Assembly: GCA_947625175.1 (NCBI GenBank)
Contig: CANQNI010000085.1
Location: forward strand, 1-6,612
Origin: an uncultured Eubacteriaceae bacterium
Lineage (GTDB): Bacteria; Bacillota; Clostridia; Eubacteriales; Eubacteriaceae
Direction: 5' to 3'
DNA: 6,612 bases
Below, piece after piece: positions 6,228-6,612 of this stretch. Below the pieces are notes generated by a model. That model was not told where the DNA came from and made no database searches. It was given only the letters and a program-made list of their open reading frames with translations. A program made the position numbers and the translations under genes. Positions within the stretch are counted from its first letter, which is position 1; every line of letters starts with the position of its first letter.

Positions 6228-6261
6228 TTGATATTTAATTGATTTATTCAATTTATATCAA
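6228..6261. repeat. Imperfect inverted repeat between divergent genes, candidate operator
   Basis: Left arm TTGATAT (6228-6234), TT, AATTGA (6237-6242); loop TTTAT; right arm TCAATT (6248-6253), T, ATATCAA (6255-6261). Thirteen bases pair on each side with one unequal bulge. It abuts the -35 of the rightward gene. It also contains a TTGATA-17-TTAAAT pair on the minus strand (6256-6261 and 6233-6238) that could be a weak promoter for the EEP hydrolase. No T run follows on either side, so it is not a standard terminator; a regulator site controlling both genes is plausible. Confidence 0.45.
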
Positions 6262-6291
6262 TTAGCACTTAAATAGTTTTTTTAATATAAT
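6262..6291 (+). promoter_or_regulatory. Promoter of the rightward membrane-protein gene
   Basis: TTAGCA (6262-6267, 4 of 6 to the -35) and a perfect TATAAT (6286-6291) with an 18-bp spacer. Start would be near 6298, about 23 nt before the ATG at 6321. It sits immediately next to the inverted repeat at 6228-6261. Confidence 0.5.
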
Positions 6292-6320
6292 ACTTAAGAT
6301 AAATTTTATTAAACGGAAAA

Positions 6321-6612
6321 ATGACTCAGGCAATTATACATAGTTTAGATTTTTTACCTCCATGGTTACAATTAATAATTATTTCAATGATTCCTGTTAT
6401 AGAGTTAAGAGGAGCTATTCCTTGGGGTATATTTATATTACATTATCCAATCGTAACTAATTATTTATTATGCGTAGTAGGATCTTTAATTCCTGCACCT
6501 TTTATTCTTCTATTTATCCAGTCAATATTAACTTGGATGAGGGAAAATAAATATACGCGGAAGTTAGCCTTATGGTTAGATAAAAAAGCTCAAAAGGGGA
6601 GTATGAAAATTG
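6321..6612 (+). CDS. COG2426 / small multidrug export-type membrane protein, N-terminal 97 residues (cut by window edge)
   Basis: Start of an integral membrane protein of the family named 'putative small multidrug export protein' (Pfam Sm_multidrug_ex, COG2426); its transport role is not well established. The signature PVIELRGAIPWG is at residues 25-36, within the first hydrophobic segment (about 14-40). GSLIPAPFILLF at 54-65 lies in the second (about 45-70). A basic cytoplasmic-looking stretch follows (MRENKYTRK, then LDKKAQKG). The family is usually about 150-190 residues, so roughly half is here. An in-frame stop at 6300-6302 lies upstream and the ATG at 6321 is the first available; only a weak GGA precedes it. 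It is divergent from the EEP hydrolase, with its own -10/-35 pair. Confidence 0.88.
   Translation, partial: MTQAIIHSLDFLPPWLQLIIISMIPVIELRGAIPWGIFILHYPIVTNYLLCVVGSLIPAPFILLFIQSILTWMRENKYTRKLALWLDKKAQKGSMKI

Noticed and set aside
6262..6270. TTAGCACTT, resembling the left arm of a CIRCE (HrcA) operator
   Set aside because: No matching GAGTGCTAA arm follows 9 bp later and neither flanking gene is a chaperone gene; it is better read as a -35 region.

Overview
The window is AT-rich DNA (by eye well under 40% G+C) that uses TGA as a stop codon. It has Shine-Dalgarno-like sites and sigma-70/sigma-A-like promoters, and its protein families (lactic-acid-bacterial/Bacillota style threonine synthase, a free-standing LysC-type aspartokinase, a maltose-6'-phosphate-phosphatase-like hydrolase) point to a low-G+C Bacillota or close relative. 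Orders such as Halanaerobiales, Clostridiales or Lactobacillales cannot be told apart from this sequence alone.

Left two thirds (1-4407): a divergent threonine-biosynthesis cluster. From a shared 105-bp control region (1841-1945), thrC and then thrB run leftwards, and hom and then lysC run rightwards. LysC phosphorylates aspartate, Hom reduces aspartate semialdehyde to homoserine, ThrB phosphorylates homoserine, and ThrC converts phosphohomoserine to threonine. Aspartate-semialdehyde dehydrogenase (asd) is the only missing step and is not in the window. thrB is cut by the left edge.

The most unusual feature is that thrC is split into two reading frames. At the break there is a diverged tandem copy of a 39-bp stretch, with the copies 49 bp apart (register 1-2 nt out), as if two related thrC sequences had been joined slightly out of register. 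Removing one base would give a 514-residue protein carrying a 16-residue internal duplication. Without the duplication the length is 498, normal for the family.

Right third (4408-6612): unrelated cargo. A small secreted lipoprotein with a chitobiase C-terminal-like beta domain (4468-5070) has its own promoter and a strong hairpin terminator. It converges on a cytoplasmic endonuclease/exonuclease/phosphatase-fold hydrolase of the maltose-6'-phosphate phosphatase type, which has an unusual C-terminal tail (5114-6151, minus). A 169-bp divergent intergenic region holding a sizeable inverted repeat separates it from the start of a COG2426/small-multidrug-export-type membrane protein (6321 to the right edge).

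I see no mobile element, CRISPR array, rRNA or tRNA, and no new multi-gene system. The points worth following are the thrC junction, the degenerate ACT domain of Hom, the hydrolase tail and the operator-like repeats.
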